This document shows positions 24,198-36,116 of a stretch of 64,000 nucleotides of DNA, piece by piece. The stretch comes from Phyllostachys edulis. Its lineage: Eukaryota; Streptophyta; Magnoliopsida; Poales; Poaceae. A program made the translations under genes and the position numbers. A model generated the notes under the pieces. It saw nothing but the letters and a program-made list of their open reading frames with translations. It searched no databases and was not told the DNA's origin. The first letter of the stretch is position 1, and the number at the start of each line of letters is the position of its first letter. The stretch covers positions 89,177,333 through 89,241,332 of the forward strand of contig CM070548.1 of assembly GCA_036346405.1 (NCBI GenBank). The letters run 5' to 3'.

Positions 24198-24568
24198 CAA
24201 AACAAGATGAGCCTTGTGTCGCTCCATTGAACCATCTGATTTGGTCTTTAATTTGTACACTCACTTGTAAGTTATAGAAATAGCTCCAAATAGTAGCGAA
24301 ACAAGATCTCAAGTGCATGCACATTATAATGATGTAAGCTCAATTATAGCCAACTACCACTCAGGTATACTAGTTGCCTCCTGATAAGTGCTCGACTCAG
24401 ATACTGCACCTGCACAATAAAACCCCCATCTCTCTAGTGCCTGAATAGAAAAATGATCACATGGGGCATACCGTGATGTAGTAGAATGATCATATCAGAT
24501 ACTGTACCTGCACGAGAAAAACTCCATATCTCTAGTGCCTGAATAAAAAAACGACCACGTATGGCATA
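24198..24568. repeat. Spacer with ~95 bp tandem duplication
   Basis: From about 24397 to 24590 a unit beginning CAGATACTGCACCTGCAC and containing TCTCTAGTGCCTGAATA and GTGATGTAGTAGAATGATC occurs twice with about ten differences. The left part is unrecognised AT-rich DNA. The duplication abuts the truncated Copia element. Confidence 0.6.
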
Positions 24569-27165
24569 TCATGATGTAGTAGAACGATCGTCAGAGTCCA
24601 TGGTATTGGTCGGAGGGTCAAGTGGAGGAGAGGGGGACTGGGGATCAGAAGGTTTAAGAGTAATAGAAGTCTGAGGATCATAAGGAACTCTCTGTCGGCG
24701 ACTATATTGAAAGGAAAAAGTGGAAGTGTCAGAAACTGATGGAGCTGGTGGAGGAGACATACTAGGAGGTGAAATAGGTGGAGAAAGTGTATCCGAAGAA
24801 GGCAAGTCTAGTGAAGGAATAAGATGTAGACACAAAAAGAGGTGGAATCTGAGGAAGAGGGAGTGGGATGTGTAGAAGGATGATAAAAGAAGGGTCAACC
24901 CTCATCACGATAGATGTGAATGCGACGTCTTTGAGGATCATAGTAACGATAGCCCTTATGCTTAGGACTATAACCTAGAAAGATACACTCAACCGATTGA
25001 ACACTCAACTTTGTGCATTCATGAGGTGCTAGAAGGACATAGTAGACACAACTAAAGATACGAAGATGAGCATAACGAGCAGATGCTCTGTACATGACCT
25101 CACTAGAACACTTGTCCTGAAGCTTGGAAGAGGGCTGATTGTTGATGAGATAGACTGCCTTAGAGACTGCCCCCACAGAAGTGAGAGGGAATAAAGGAGG
25201 AAATAAGGAGAGTACGATTAGTCTCAATGATGTGACGGTGCTTGCGCAAAGCAACACCATTATGAATATGAGCATTAGGATACGAGAGCTGAGAAAGAGT
25301 ACCCTCAGAAGAAAGAAACTGGTGAGAAGCTGATGAAAGATACTCTCTCCTAAAGTAAGAACGAAAAACACGAATGGAAGAAGAGAACCGAGTATGAACC
25401 ATCTTAGCAAAAGACTAGAAATCAACTACGAATGTTGTTTCATGAAGTAGATCCAAGTGTATTGAGTGTGGTCATCAATGAAGATGACATAGTAACTATG
25501 ACCACCCTTCGAAGCAAATAGAGAAGTACCCCAAACATTCGAATGGACTGAATCAAATTAACGACCAGATCTAGAAAAGTTGGAAGGATATGAGAGTTGT
25601 ATTTGGGTGCTAAGTCTACAACCCTTGCACTGAAAACTAGTGTCAACAGAAACATGACCAAGAACACCTTGATGAATTAAAATGGAAAGAAGTGAGCCAC
25701 ACAAATGCCCCCGTCAATGATGTCATTGAGGGAACGATTTGCAAACATAAGTAGATGCAGAAGAGTGAAGAGTAGATGGATCACCAGCAGAAGATGAAAT
25801 AGTAGGAGCAATACCAGAAGTGGAGGAGAAAGGGATACTCACACGATCAAAAACATAGAGCCATGCAAAACCTTTCTTACGATGGCCTATACCAACGACA
25901 ACACTTGTTTGACTATCTTATATAAAGTAGGAGCTATCACTAAACAAAGTAGTTCATATCTACGAGTTGGCCGACTGAGATGGGATTCATGGAGAGCATA
26001 ATGACAAATGAGACATCCAAAACAAAGAAAGAGAGAGGCGAAAGAGTCCTCGATGAGTGATCATGCAAGGTGTGCCATCATATGTCTATATCTTGATACC
26101 TTTTGCATAGGACGACGTGATGTGAGCCGAGATGCATCATATGTCACATGGAAAGAGGCCCATGAGTCCAACACCCAAGGGAGAGTAGTACCCGACACAG
26201 GACATAACATTGGACTAGAATGCCTAGTGGATGTGGATCCACTAGAAGATGTCTGCAGATGACACAATTGAGCCCGAGCCTAAAGGTTGCTCATCAGAGC
26301 CTGAATATGACCAAACTAAGCTGCGGTGACCTGGAGTAGAGTAGCAGCCGAAGCATAATAGCAGCTGAAATAGAGCAACATAGATCGGCAATGGAGCTGA
26401 GGGCTTGGTGGAGGAAAGTGATGAAAATCGATGATGAAGCACTCTACTTGGGCAACGAGGACTGCTGCTGCTGGTGATGAAGAAGACGACGAGCAATGAT
26501 GATGAAGACTGGTGGCAGCAGGGATCGATGGATCCCGGGATGGTGTCGCCAAATCCAGTTGAATCTGACCAGGTGCGATGTGTAGATGAGATGTCGATGC
26601 CCCAGGAGACGATGGCCTCGCCTGGCGATGAAGTAGAGGAGCCGAGGCAGCGACGGCGACTGCGGATCAGGGAGTAGAGGGCTAAGGTGGCGACGACCAA
26701 GGGACCTCTAAGGGACGATGCAGCAACAGTGACACTGGATCCAGGAGCAGAGTAGAGGTGTCTATGTCCAACAGCAGCAACAGTAGAGGCGATATATACC
26801 AGTAGTAGGGGTGGCGATGCCCTCCGAAAGAAGAGGCAACGACCAGGGAGTGGTGGTCGCCCGATTTGGTGGGACGAGCAGCGGCAACACCGGTTCTGCA
26901 CAAAAGGGAGTGGTGGCCGCCCGATCTGAGGGAAGCGGAGCAACAACATCGGATCTGGACGATGGAAGCTCAAGCAGAGGAGCGACGGTGGTGACCAGAT
27001 CAGTGCTGTAGAGATGAGTGGTGTCTCTAGAAGGAAAAGAAAAGGAGGGAGCAGCAGTAGTAGAGGTTCCTAGGAAGGGTTGTAGTCACCGGCTCCTCGG
27101 CGGTGATTGTAGGAAGCTTGACGACAGCGGCTACGGTTTGGACCGAGCACCATGCTCTGATACCA
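24569..27165 (-). mobile_element. Truncated minus-strand Copia element
   Basis: At 27152-27165 the minus strand reads TGGTATCAGAGCATGG, a tRNA-Met primer site. Leftward of it come gag-like sequence, a protease relic (VLDSWASFHVTYD at about 26165-26130, with the catalytic Gly replaced by Trp) and the integrase C-terminus (ECIFLGYSPKHKGYRYYDP at about 24960). The reverse transcriptase and RNase H parts and both LTRs are missing. The right edge joins a SIRE-type LTR fragment at 27166. Gag-region frames at 26242-27281 are interrupted and low in gag features. The element is dead. Confidence 0.75.
24895..25667 (-). pseudogene. Copia integrase remnant
   Basis: Two overlapping minus-strand frames cover the integrase. 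The left part retains the post-core motif AVYLINNQPSSKLQ, then YAHLRIFSCVYYVLLAPHE and FLGYSPKHKGYRYYDP, as expected at the end of Copia integrase. The right part (25440-25667) carries frameshifted core sequence. The DDE triad cannot be followed in a single frame. Confidence 0.65.
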
Positions 27166-27925
27166 TGAACACTAGCACCTTGTCCTTGAGCAGGTGGAGG
27201 GGTATTTATAACCCTTACCAACAAATATGACCATTGGGGAGGAAATCCCCAACTTTCCGCGAAATGCGGTATGACTGCCAACTAGCGAGTAGTACGACTG
27301 CACCCTTGTCAGAGCACAGTAACGGCTAGAACAGTGGCATTAATTACTCTGACATAGCCATTGAAAATCCTAGCGTGGTACGACCGCCAACTAAATTGTG
27401 GTACTACCGCTTGATGCGGTCATACCGCATAGAGGGGCGGTACAACAGATCATAGGGTTTTCAACTTCATTGAAAAGTGGTGCTCTCTGGAAAAATTGTA
27501 CCGCCACGTAAGAATCGGTATGACCGCTGAGCGGTACTACCGTTTCCATGGTGCAGTACTACCGAATGTCAACGAGAGACACCGAACCAAAAAACACATC
27601 TCCTGTTTTTATTGAACCGCCAACTAGAAATCGGAACGACCGCAATGCGGTAGTCTGCATTACTGTGATCGGTTATGTATCGCATTAGCGATTAGTTGGT
27701 GAGACATTCGAATCTTGTAATGGGTAAAATATAAAAAGGATCTTAGACTACTTGTACCTTGTCTTGAGCCATGTAGATCTTCATTGAAACCTTTAGCATG
27801 CATCTTTACGTCATCAAACTCACCAATGGGACTTAACCTTGTAAATACTCAATAAACACGTTAATCCCATATTTACATATTGTCATCAATTACCAAAATT
27901 TTTTTTAGGGGCCTAGATGCTTTCA
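27166..27925 (-). repeat. SIRE-type 3' LTR, truncated
   Basis: The sequence GAACACTAGCACCTTGTCC at the left also occurs at 36719. The right end GGCCTAGATGCTTTCA matches 11691. It lacks roughly the first 600 bp of the LTR, which ended at the junction with the neighbouring Copia element. It has a minus-strand TATAAATA at 27203-27210 and a dense set of CGGTA/TACCG palindromic motifs from 27260 to 27660. Confidence 0.8.
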
Positions 27926-28383
27926 ATCTCCCACTTTTTGGTAATTGATGACAACACAATTAATATGCGAGAAAGATTGTTTTGAATATACTAAGAGTGT
28001 ATATTTTTTTGATGTCTTAACAACAAAATAATTCTTGCAATGAGCTCGAAAGAGTTTTGAGAATTATTTTCTTGTTAAATCCAATTTAAAGAAAGCTCCC
28101 CCTAAACATGTGCATAAAATTGATAGAAATTTTTTGCAAGCACATATAGAGATTTTTGAAATTTTGGCGAGTTTCTTTAGCATGTTTGAACTTGAGGAAA
28201 TGGAATATTAAGATATGACTATAATTTAGATTGTATTTTAAGATAATATCATAAGTATAATCATTATCCAACAAGTTCAACAAGATAAGCAACAAGGTTT
28301 TAAACTATTACAAGCACATAAGCATAAGTTCAATACATTACAAAACATAAAAGTCCATATAAGATAATAGCATAAAAGACTTG

Positions 28384-28867
28384 CTCCCCCTAAATCTTTC
28401 TCTTCTCGCTTCTCCCCCTTTGGCATCAAGATACCAAAAACATCTCAGACTGCTGGGTCCTAAGGAGGAAGAGAAGCTGGGTCCTGAGCCTGAGGAACTA
28501 GAGAGGCTGGAGCTGAAGCTAGAGGAGCTGAATCCTGAGAAGCTGTGGCTGGATCCTGAGGAGCAGGAGAGACTGGAGGAGCTGAGTCGTGAGGAGCGGG
28601 ATCCTGAGGAGCTAGGTCCTGTGAAGCTAGATCCCGAGCCACTGGATCTATAGCTAATGCTGGAGGAGCTGAGACAGGAGTTGGAGGCACTGAAGCTGGG
28701 GCCAAAGGAGGAACAACTGAAGAAGTGGAGGCCTTAGAAGGTCGAGGACGATTTACGAGAGTATCGTGAGGAGTCCTCAAAATCTGCTCCATCTCGTTAA
28801 TGCTTTCTGTCATGGCAGCAATCCTATTATGAGTCTCATCAAAGACATCATTTTGAGTCAACTCCAA
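28384..28867 (-). pseudogene. SIRE ORF3 C-terminal Pro/Ala-rich region
   Basis: The minus-strand frame has repeated QDPAPHDSAP-like units (the + strand shows CCTGAGGAGCT repeats from 28490 to 28660). It sits downstream of the conserved ORF3 region and upstream of the polypurine tract, so it is the low-complexity tail of the extra ORF. Repeat-driven length variation is likely. Confidence 0.55.
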
Positions 28868-29207
28868 GTCAGCTAGCTTGTTGTGTGTCTCATTTTGAAA
28901 CTCTATCTGGCTGTCTTCATTTCTTCCAAAGTGCTAATAATCAACTCTCGATTTTGAAGAATCGTGCAAGAGTACTTTCAATAGAGCACTCTCCGAGCAA
29001 AGAAAGATCGAGAGAAGTACCAACAATAGCGTAATCATCATGGCGAGCAATAGGTCATCTCGAGGCTTGTAAGCCTTATGAGTTGTTCCCAAACCCCTTG
29101 ATACTCAATCTTCACGAATTAAAGCCATGATGTAAGGTGCATAGTAAATCCTCTTAATCCTATCATTCTTTGCGGACACTATGCCCTTAAGAATGACATC
29201 CACAACA

Positions 29208-30122
29208 TCAAATTTCCTCCCCGCATGATATTATCAATAATATTCCAAGCATATCTTCCGACCGCATCAAAATTCCCACTCTTGGGGTAAAAGTATGATT
29301 AATAATCCTATTAATCATGCTTGGTATGGGCTTAAGTCCAAGAATCTTTCTGGGTATACCGATCGATGGGTCATAAAAATCGTCCAAGCGTGGTGTCAAA
29401 TAGCTTATCCCAAGTACCGGATGGTGTCCTCAAAACATGCTCAAAGTCCTCCTTGGTACTTTCCACATATCGTAACAATGATGACCCATTTCATCCTGGA
29501 AAGATCTGCCTCAACATGAACTGTGGCATAAAACTGCTTGATAATCTCATCATCATAATTTTGCTTTAGAGACACAAGATCATGAAGACCCACTTGATGA
29601 AAGAGCTGGTATACACCACTGTACTTATCCAAGGAGTTTATGTGAGGCCACTTAATCCATTTGTGATCTGCAAAGTTTTTATGATTTCCATATAGCTGCT
29701 CATATACTTGTTCTTGAAAAACTATATGAAATCTTGGATTGACTGAGTTAGACTTGAAAAGATATTGATTTACATGGCGCTTGATTGCATACTCATCAGG
29801 AGTAAAGAGTCTCAAGTCAATTGGAGGCTCTGGAGGCACTCCCAAATCATCTGATTGAGCTTCCAACTCTGGTTCTGACTCAGTTTCAGAATCAGAATTT
29901 GCCTCAGTTGGTGGTAAGCTTTCCTCTGCTTTTGATTCAGGTCCTCTTCTGCTGGTCTTTTGCCCTTGCCCTTGCCATGTATGCGACCTTTTGTCTAACT
30001 CGATCTTGTGCTTTGAGCCGAGCCGCATGAGGTCGAGTTCTTGGAGGTTGAGATGAAGATTGCCCTCCTCTAGGTGGTCCATGCGACTTTTGAGTCGCAA
30101 TTCTTGTCCTAGGCATCTTCAC
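29208..30122 (-). pseudogene. SIRE/Opie extra 3' ORF (plant transposon protein-like)
   Basis: It starts at 30122 with a basic MPRTRIATQKSHGPPRGGQ segment and continues through an acidic Glu/Ser-rich linker. The conserved region follows with LRLFTPDEYAIKRHVNQYLF, FHIVFQEQVYEQLYG and WPHINSLDKYSGVYQLFHQ. This order is what I know from the extra ORF found between RNase H and the 3' LTR in Opie/SIRE elements, sometimes called putative plant transposon protein. The frame shifts between 29937 and 30100, and again near 29440. No membrane segment argues for an envelope role. Function unknown. Confidence 0.65.
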
Positions 30123-31245
30123 AAAGATAGGATAGGTTACAAGGAGTTCAAAAGATCAATCAAGATAGAATTAATTGTGAAAGAAGATGAATTTCTATTT
30201 TCTATCAGGATGATCGGTCATACCGCCGTTATATGGCGACGATCAAGATCATTCTTGTATCAAGACTCAAGAACCGGTTGTACCGATTATCCTGACTGAG
30301 TTCTAGGGCAAGCATTAGATCGATTTTTTTTAATGTTTTTCCTGGAGTGAATCCATGGTTTGGATGCGCAAACATCATTTGACATCAAATTATCTATTTT
30401 GCCCAACTAGAACTAACTAATTCATCCACATTCTCAATTAACCCTAAAATGAGACCTAGGGTTCCAAAATTGCGGCAAAACTAGAATTAAAGGAAGTTTT
30501 ACCTTATAGATTGGAGGAGGTGAACCCTAGAGATGCTGGAATCAACACAGGAATGAAAGAACACTTAAGATTTGAGTGGAGGTTTTGGCGTTCCTTCGGG
30601 TTGGAGAGAGAAAACCCGAGACGAAATGAAATGGTGCGAGAAACGGTCAAACTGTCGCAGGGGTAAAGGCTCTGGCGAATAGTAACTGCAAGGAGTTACT
30701 GCCCCTTCTCAAACCGACGCGGTTGTACCGCTAATGCATCGCCAGAGTATCTTGCACCATGTCATACCATTGTTATAACGCAGTCGCATCAAGACTTAAC
30801 ACGCCGGTTGTTCCGATTTTCCTGGAACTTCAAAGAATTTGACTTTGGATTTAGAATATATGCAAATGATCCTTAGTTTTGCACTCAAATAAATATCATT
30901 GAGGATCATTACGCATTTAATAGACTAATGTCTATTAAGAACATAATTTTTATGAACATAGTATTCTTTAATAAATAGTTTTGAAAATACTTTCATAAAA
31001 GATCTCAAATAACACCAAATGAAGAAAAATGCATGAGGCAAGTGTTCAACCAATATTTGAATAGTCTATGACATTTGACTCATTCCTCAATTTGCAAAAG
31101 CGGCCTTCATCTAATGGCTTGGTGAAAATATCCGCTAATTGATCTTCGGTTCAGATGTGGCTAATTTCAATATCTCCTTGCTCACATGATCCCTCAAGAA
31201 ATGGTGGCGAATATCTATATGCTTGGTTCTTGAGTGTTGAACAGA

Positions 31246-31535
31246 TTATTGGCTATTTTCACAAAGACTATCATTGTCACACAAAAGAGACATTTTATCA
31301 AATTTAATTCTATAATCCATCAATATTTGCCTCATCCATAGGAATTGAGCACAACAACTTTCCGAGGAAACATATTCGGCTTCGGCGGTGGATAATGCTA
31401 CATAGTTTTGTTTCTTGGATGACCATGATACTAAAGATTTTCCTAAGAATTGACAACTACCCGAGGTACTTTTTCTATCCACTTTACAACCCGCATAATC
31501 AGAATCCGAATATCCAATTAAATCAAATTTAGCAC
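31246..31535 (-). pseudogene. SIRE RNase H
   Basis: The minus-strand frame has MDRKSTSGSCQFLGKSLVSW, then SSKKQNYVALSTAEAEYVS, the classical Copia RNase H segment with its catalytic Glu and Asp region, then CDNDSLCENSQ. It is separated from reverse transcriptase only by the solo LTR at 31536-32319. Without that insertion the frame runs through (the split codon region reads into KFDLIGYSDSDYAGCKVDRK). Confidence 0.85.
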
Positions 31536-32319
31536 TGTCGGTGTTTTAGGACCAAACTTACGTAAAGATTATTTGATTCGGGGGTTCCTCTAGGCTCAAA
31601 ATCACACAGAGATGGAGACATGGGGATTTTTATACAGGTTTGGGCCTTCTCCTAGGAGAATAACAATCCTACTCTTGTGTGTATGTATTGAGTATACTGG
31701 ATTACAAGATTGAATTGAAGACTAGAGTATTGTTCATCTAATCTTCTCCGGTTGCCCTTTGCCCTAATGATCCTTGCCTTTTATACCGCCTCCGGTGCGC
31801 CGCTGGATCTTGAAGATAAAGGTTACATTAACGGACCGGATCGTGGAGTCATATCGGAGGTTATTACGGGGTTGTAATGTCCCCACGCCGCTGAGCAATT
31901 ATCATCATAACAAGGAGAATCGTCTTTGTTATTCCGGGAATAACAACAGTAATTGATTGCTCATATCCTGGATACGGTACATAAGATTCACGATCGATTA
32001 GGCCCACATGTCCGTGAGTCTTGTCAACTAAGGACCGGTCGAGAAGGACTTACGACTAGGCGGTGGTCGTAGGAGAACCTCACGATCACAGATCGATCAT
32101 AGTAGAGCTTACGATCACGGGATAGTCGTAGAAGGGCTTACGACTATGAGGTAGTCGTAGGAAGACCCACTACTGGGGTGGTGGTCGAGGAGAACTTACG
32201 ACCTCCAGCTTGTCCCTAATGAATATTAAGGGGTATACTCAAGAGTTATATGATGTCATTATTATCCATAATATGAATTATAGATAAATGATTAAATGAG
32301 GATTGTTATATCCTCGTCA
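31536..32319. mobile_element. Solo LTR (Gypsy-type) inserted in SIRE pol
   Basis: The 784 bp sequence starts TGTCGGTGTTTTAGGACC, a typical Gypsy LTR start in grasses, and ends ATCCTCGTCA. It is flanked by AGCAC on both sides (31531-31535, 32320-32324), a perfect 5 bp duplication. Its right half has repeated CTTACGACTA...GGTCGTAGGA units. No internal coding sequence is present. Confidence 0.9.
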
Positions 32320-33152
32320 AGCACCTTTGGGGTACCATAGGCCAATGCTAGAGGAATGTTTTAAATATCTTAGTATTCTTTTAACGATCATTAAATGACG
32401 CTCTTTTGGAGTTGCTTGAAAACGTGCACACATGCAAACACTAAACATGATATCGGGCCTATATACGGTAAGATAAAGCAAGCTACCAATCATAGACCTA
32501 TAAAGTTTTAAATCTACCGATTTACCTCTCTCATTTAGGTCGAGATGACCGTTGGTTACCATGGGAGTCTTGATGGGTTTTGCATCCTCCATGCTAAATT
32601 TCTTGATAAAATCTTTTACATACTTGGTTTGGCTCACGAAGGTTCCATCTTTGAGTTGCTTGATTTGAAGTCCAAGGAAATAGCTCAATTCTCCAATTAT
32701 AGATATTTCAAATTCCCTAGACATCATATCACCAAACTCTTCGCAAAAATCTTGATTAGTAGATCCAAAAATGATATCATCAATATAAATTTGACACACA
32801 AAGAAATCATCATTAATGACTTTAGTAAATAGAGTTGAATCAATTTTTCCAATTTTGAATCCTTTTGAGACTAGAAAATCTCTAAGGTGTTCATACCAAG
32901 CTCTAGGAGCTTGTTTGAGACTATAGAGCGCCTTGGAGAGTTTATAGACATGATTTGAGTTTTTAGGATCTTTAAAACCGGGAGGTTGTTCAACAAAGAC
33001 AAGTTCGGATATTTTACCATTTAAGAAAGCACTTTTAACATCCATTTGAAATAATTTAATATCAAAGCATGATGCAAAATCAAGTAATATCCGAATTGAC
33101 TCAAGTCTAGCTACGGGAGCAAATGTTTCACCAAAATCCAAACCTTCAACTT
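32320..33152 (-). pseudogene. SIRE reverse transcriptase
   Basis: The minus-strand frame contains DFGETFAPVARLESIRILL, the conserved core QMDVKSAFLNGKISELVFVE, VYKLSKALYSLKQAPRAWYE and the active site IYIDDIIFGST (Tyr-Ile-Asp-Asp variant of YVDD). It then has SREFEISIIGELSYFLGLQ and YRPDIMFSVCMCARFQ. The longest open piece is 274 codons, nearly the full Copia RT. It is ended by the solo LTR. A stop codon lies upstream at about 33150. Confidence 0.9.
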
Positions 33153-33667
33153 ATGAATAACCTTGAGCGACCAATCTTGCCTTGTTCCTTACAACCATAC
33201 CATTCTCATCTTGCTTGTTCCTAAAGACTTATTTTGTACCAATTACGTTGTATTCTTTTGGGCGATCCATCAATGTCCGAACTTCATTCCGGGTGAAGTT
33301 ATTGAGTTCTTCATGCATAGCATTCACCCATCTTCAAGTGTTTCTTCTACATGCTTTAGCTCACTAGAAGAGACAAAAGAGTAATGTTCACAAAAAGAAA
33401 CAACAAGAGATCGAGTTTGGACACCCTTACTTATGTCACCTAATATTTGGTTTATTGGATGGTTGATCATCTTCCTTGTTATCTTCTTCATCAATTTGTA
33501 CTTGATTTGTGGAAGATGTAGGAGGTTCAACTTGAATAGAAGATGATGGATTGTCTTTCGGGCTTGATATCGCCTATTTGCATATACTCCATTGCTTTTC
33601 TTAATCCTTCATCACCTACATCATCCAAATTCTCATGCTCTTCTTGAGAGCCATTAGTTTCATCAAA

Positions 33668-34774
33668 TTACACATCGTGTCTTCCTTCAACTAAACCAGA
33701 GTTTTTGTTAAAGACACGATAATCTTTGCTATTTGAAGAATAACCACGTAAGAAACCAATATCACAACGACTTTTAAATTTTGAAAGACAAACACCCTTC
33801 TTCAAAATATAACATTTGCAACCAAATACACGAAAATAAGAGATGTTCGGTTTTCTTCCTACAAGAAGCTCATATGAAGTCTTTTTCAAAAGCTTATGCA
33901 AATAAAGATGATTTATGACATGACAAGCGGTGTTAATAGATTCCGCCCAAAAACTATCGAAAGTATTGTATTCATCAAGCATTGTCCTACCCATTTCAAT
34001 TAATGTACGATTTTTTCTTTCTACAACTCTATTTTGCTCCGGAGTGTAGGTTGTGGCAAGTTCATGCTTTATTCCAAGTTCATCACAAAAGTCTTCAACT
34101 GTAGTATTCTTGATCTTGGAACTATTATCACTATGGATTTTCTTTATTTTAAAATCAAATTCATTTTGAGCCTTTTTTGCAAAACTTTTGAAAATGCCGG
34201 AGGTTTCACATTTGTCATCTAGGAAGAATACCCATGTATATCTAGAGTAATCATCAACAATTACTAAATAATAGCTATTACCCCCGATACTTTTATAGGT
34301 TGTTGGCCCAAACAAATCCATATGTAAGAGTTCCAATGGTCTAAAATTTGACATGATACTCTTGGAAGGATGAGAATTAGTGACTTGTTTACCGGCTTGA
34401 CAAGCACTACAAAGTCTATTTTTCTCAAACTTCACATCTTTCAAGCCAACAACTAAATCATGTTTGAAAATTTTTTTGAGTTGAATCATTCCAACATGAG
34501 CTAGCCTTCTATGCCAAAGCCAACCCAATGAGGTTTTTGCCATTAAACAAGATTCATTTGAACTAAAATCCACCAAATAAAGATTTCCAAATCTAAAGTC
34601 TTTGAAAACCAAATAACTATTTTTTGCATTTGATATTATAACACATTCACTAGAGAATAAACAAATTAGTCCAAGATCACATATTTGAGCAACGGATAGC
34701 AAATTGAAATTTAATGATTCTACTAAAGAAACATTGGAAATGGAAATGTCATTTGAGATAGCAATTTTACCCAA
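33668..34774 (-). pseudogene. SIRE integrase with GAG-pre-integrase zinc finger
   Basis: The 368-codon minus-strand frame contains the HHCC finger LWHRRLAHVGMIQLKKIF...CSACQAGKQ, and then the catalytic core with LLHMDLFGPTT, DDYSRYTWVFFLDDK, HSDNSSKIKN and TPEQNRVVERKNRTLIEMG. These give the Asp, Asp and Glu of the triad. The C-terminal SYFRVFGCKCYILKK region follows. The codons before RT (33142-33667) are disrupted. Confidence 0.9.
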
Positions 34775-34861
34775 TCCTATTACCTTTCATTTGCTATTAT
34801 CGCCAAATGTGATCTTGTCTACTCCTTTTTCATTCTCGAATATGGTGAACATCTTTCTATC

Positions 34862-35790
34862 ACCGATCATGTGTTGAATGCATCCACTATCAAGCACCCA
34901 ATGTTTTCCACCACTTTTATAGTTCACCTTATCTCCTTTTGCCATGAGGTAAGTAGGAGTGGAGAATAGCGACGGAGCTTCCTTGATGGCGATGCCAACG
35001 AGTCTCTTCTTCTTGGGGGACTCATCCTCATCCTCATCGGAGTCGCTTGATTCATCATTTGAATCCCACTCTCCAATGTGGGCTTCATGCTTGCCATATT
35101 TGTGAAGCTTCTTGAAAAGCTTCTTCTTGCCACTATACTCCTTCTTCTTGAATGACTTGCCCTTGTCATCCTTCTTTTCAGAGTAATGAGAAGCAATGTG
35201 CCCCTTCTCTTCACAATTATAGCACCGAATGTTGCTATAACGATTGTTGCCACTTGAGGATTACCCTTTCTTGTTCTTGTCGGAGTTGAAACTTCTATGT
35301 GGGCGTCTCTTCATGAACTTCTTCATTTTTCTCACAGGAAGTGCAAACTCCTCATCAGAATCTTCTTCTTCATCCTCATCATCACTTGATTCCGCTTTGA
35401 CCTTGAAAGCAGTAATCTTCTTCTTTGAGGAAGACGACTCCAAGAGTTCTTCCTTGTCCTTCTTGAACAACTCATTGGTGATGAGGTTGCCCAAAAGTCC
35501 CATTGGCGTTATTCTTGGCAACTCGGGAGAGTTAAGAAATAGCGTCACCAACGTTTCATACTTGTCCGGAAGGGCTTTAAGCATCTTGCGTATAATATCA
35601 ACATCAAGAAGGTTAGTGCCAAGACCTTTGAGCTCATTCACAATGTTGTTGAGTCTTGAATACATCTCATTGATGTTTTCATGAGGTAACATTACGAATG
35701 TCTCATATTTGATCCGAAGCCTATGCAATTTAGCTTCTTTGACTGTGGATGTTCCCTCATGGATTTCGAGAGGTGGTCCAAATATCATGA
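34862..35790 (-). pseudogene. SIRE gag with zinc knuckle, then protease
   Basis: Gag frames at 35788-35261 carry a UBN2-like region (KYETFVMLPHENINEMYSRL, then LNNIVNELKGLG). A zinc knuckle at about 35240-35195 reads CYNCEEKGHIASHYS, with the last Cys of CX2CX4HX4C replaced by Tyr. The frame is interrupted near 35261. Protease follows at about 34915-34862 with HWVLDSGCIQHMIGDRK, retaining the Asp-Ser-Gly motif. The gag start lies between 35790 and the primer site at 36104 and is not intact. Confidence 0.8.
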
Positions 35791-36116
35791 GCGGTTTCCA
35801 AATTGCTCATCTATTGAACTCATCGCGCTCAAAGCGCCAAAAAGAGCGTTCATAGCTTGGGCATCTAAATGAGCATTACGTGCCTCTTGATCCGTGGGAG
35901 CTAGTGGATTAAGGGGCATGATGTAACCCTCATTTACGATTTTTCTAAATGCTTGGACTCATAGCCTTTAAATAAATTGACATTCTAATTTTCCAATAAG
36001 CATAATTTAAGCCATCAAACAAAGGAACCTTTCCTATAGCAATTTCTTCACTAGCCATCATTTTCTCTCTTAGGCAGTTAAGTCTAAATCAATGAGAGAC
36101 CAAGCTCGATACCACT

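Noticed and set aside
26242..27281. 243-codon minus frame and overlapping + frames
   Set aside because: Serine/arginine/proline-rich composition in the 5' part of a dead Copia element. No gag, membrane or enzyme motif could be seen.
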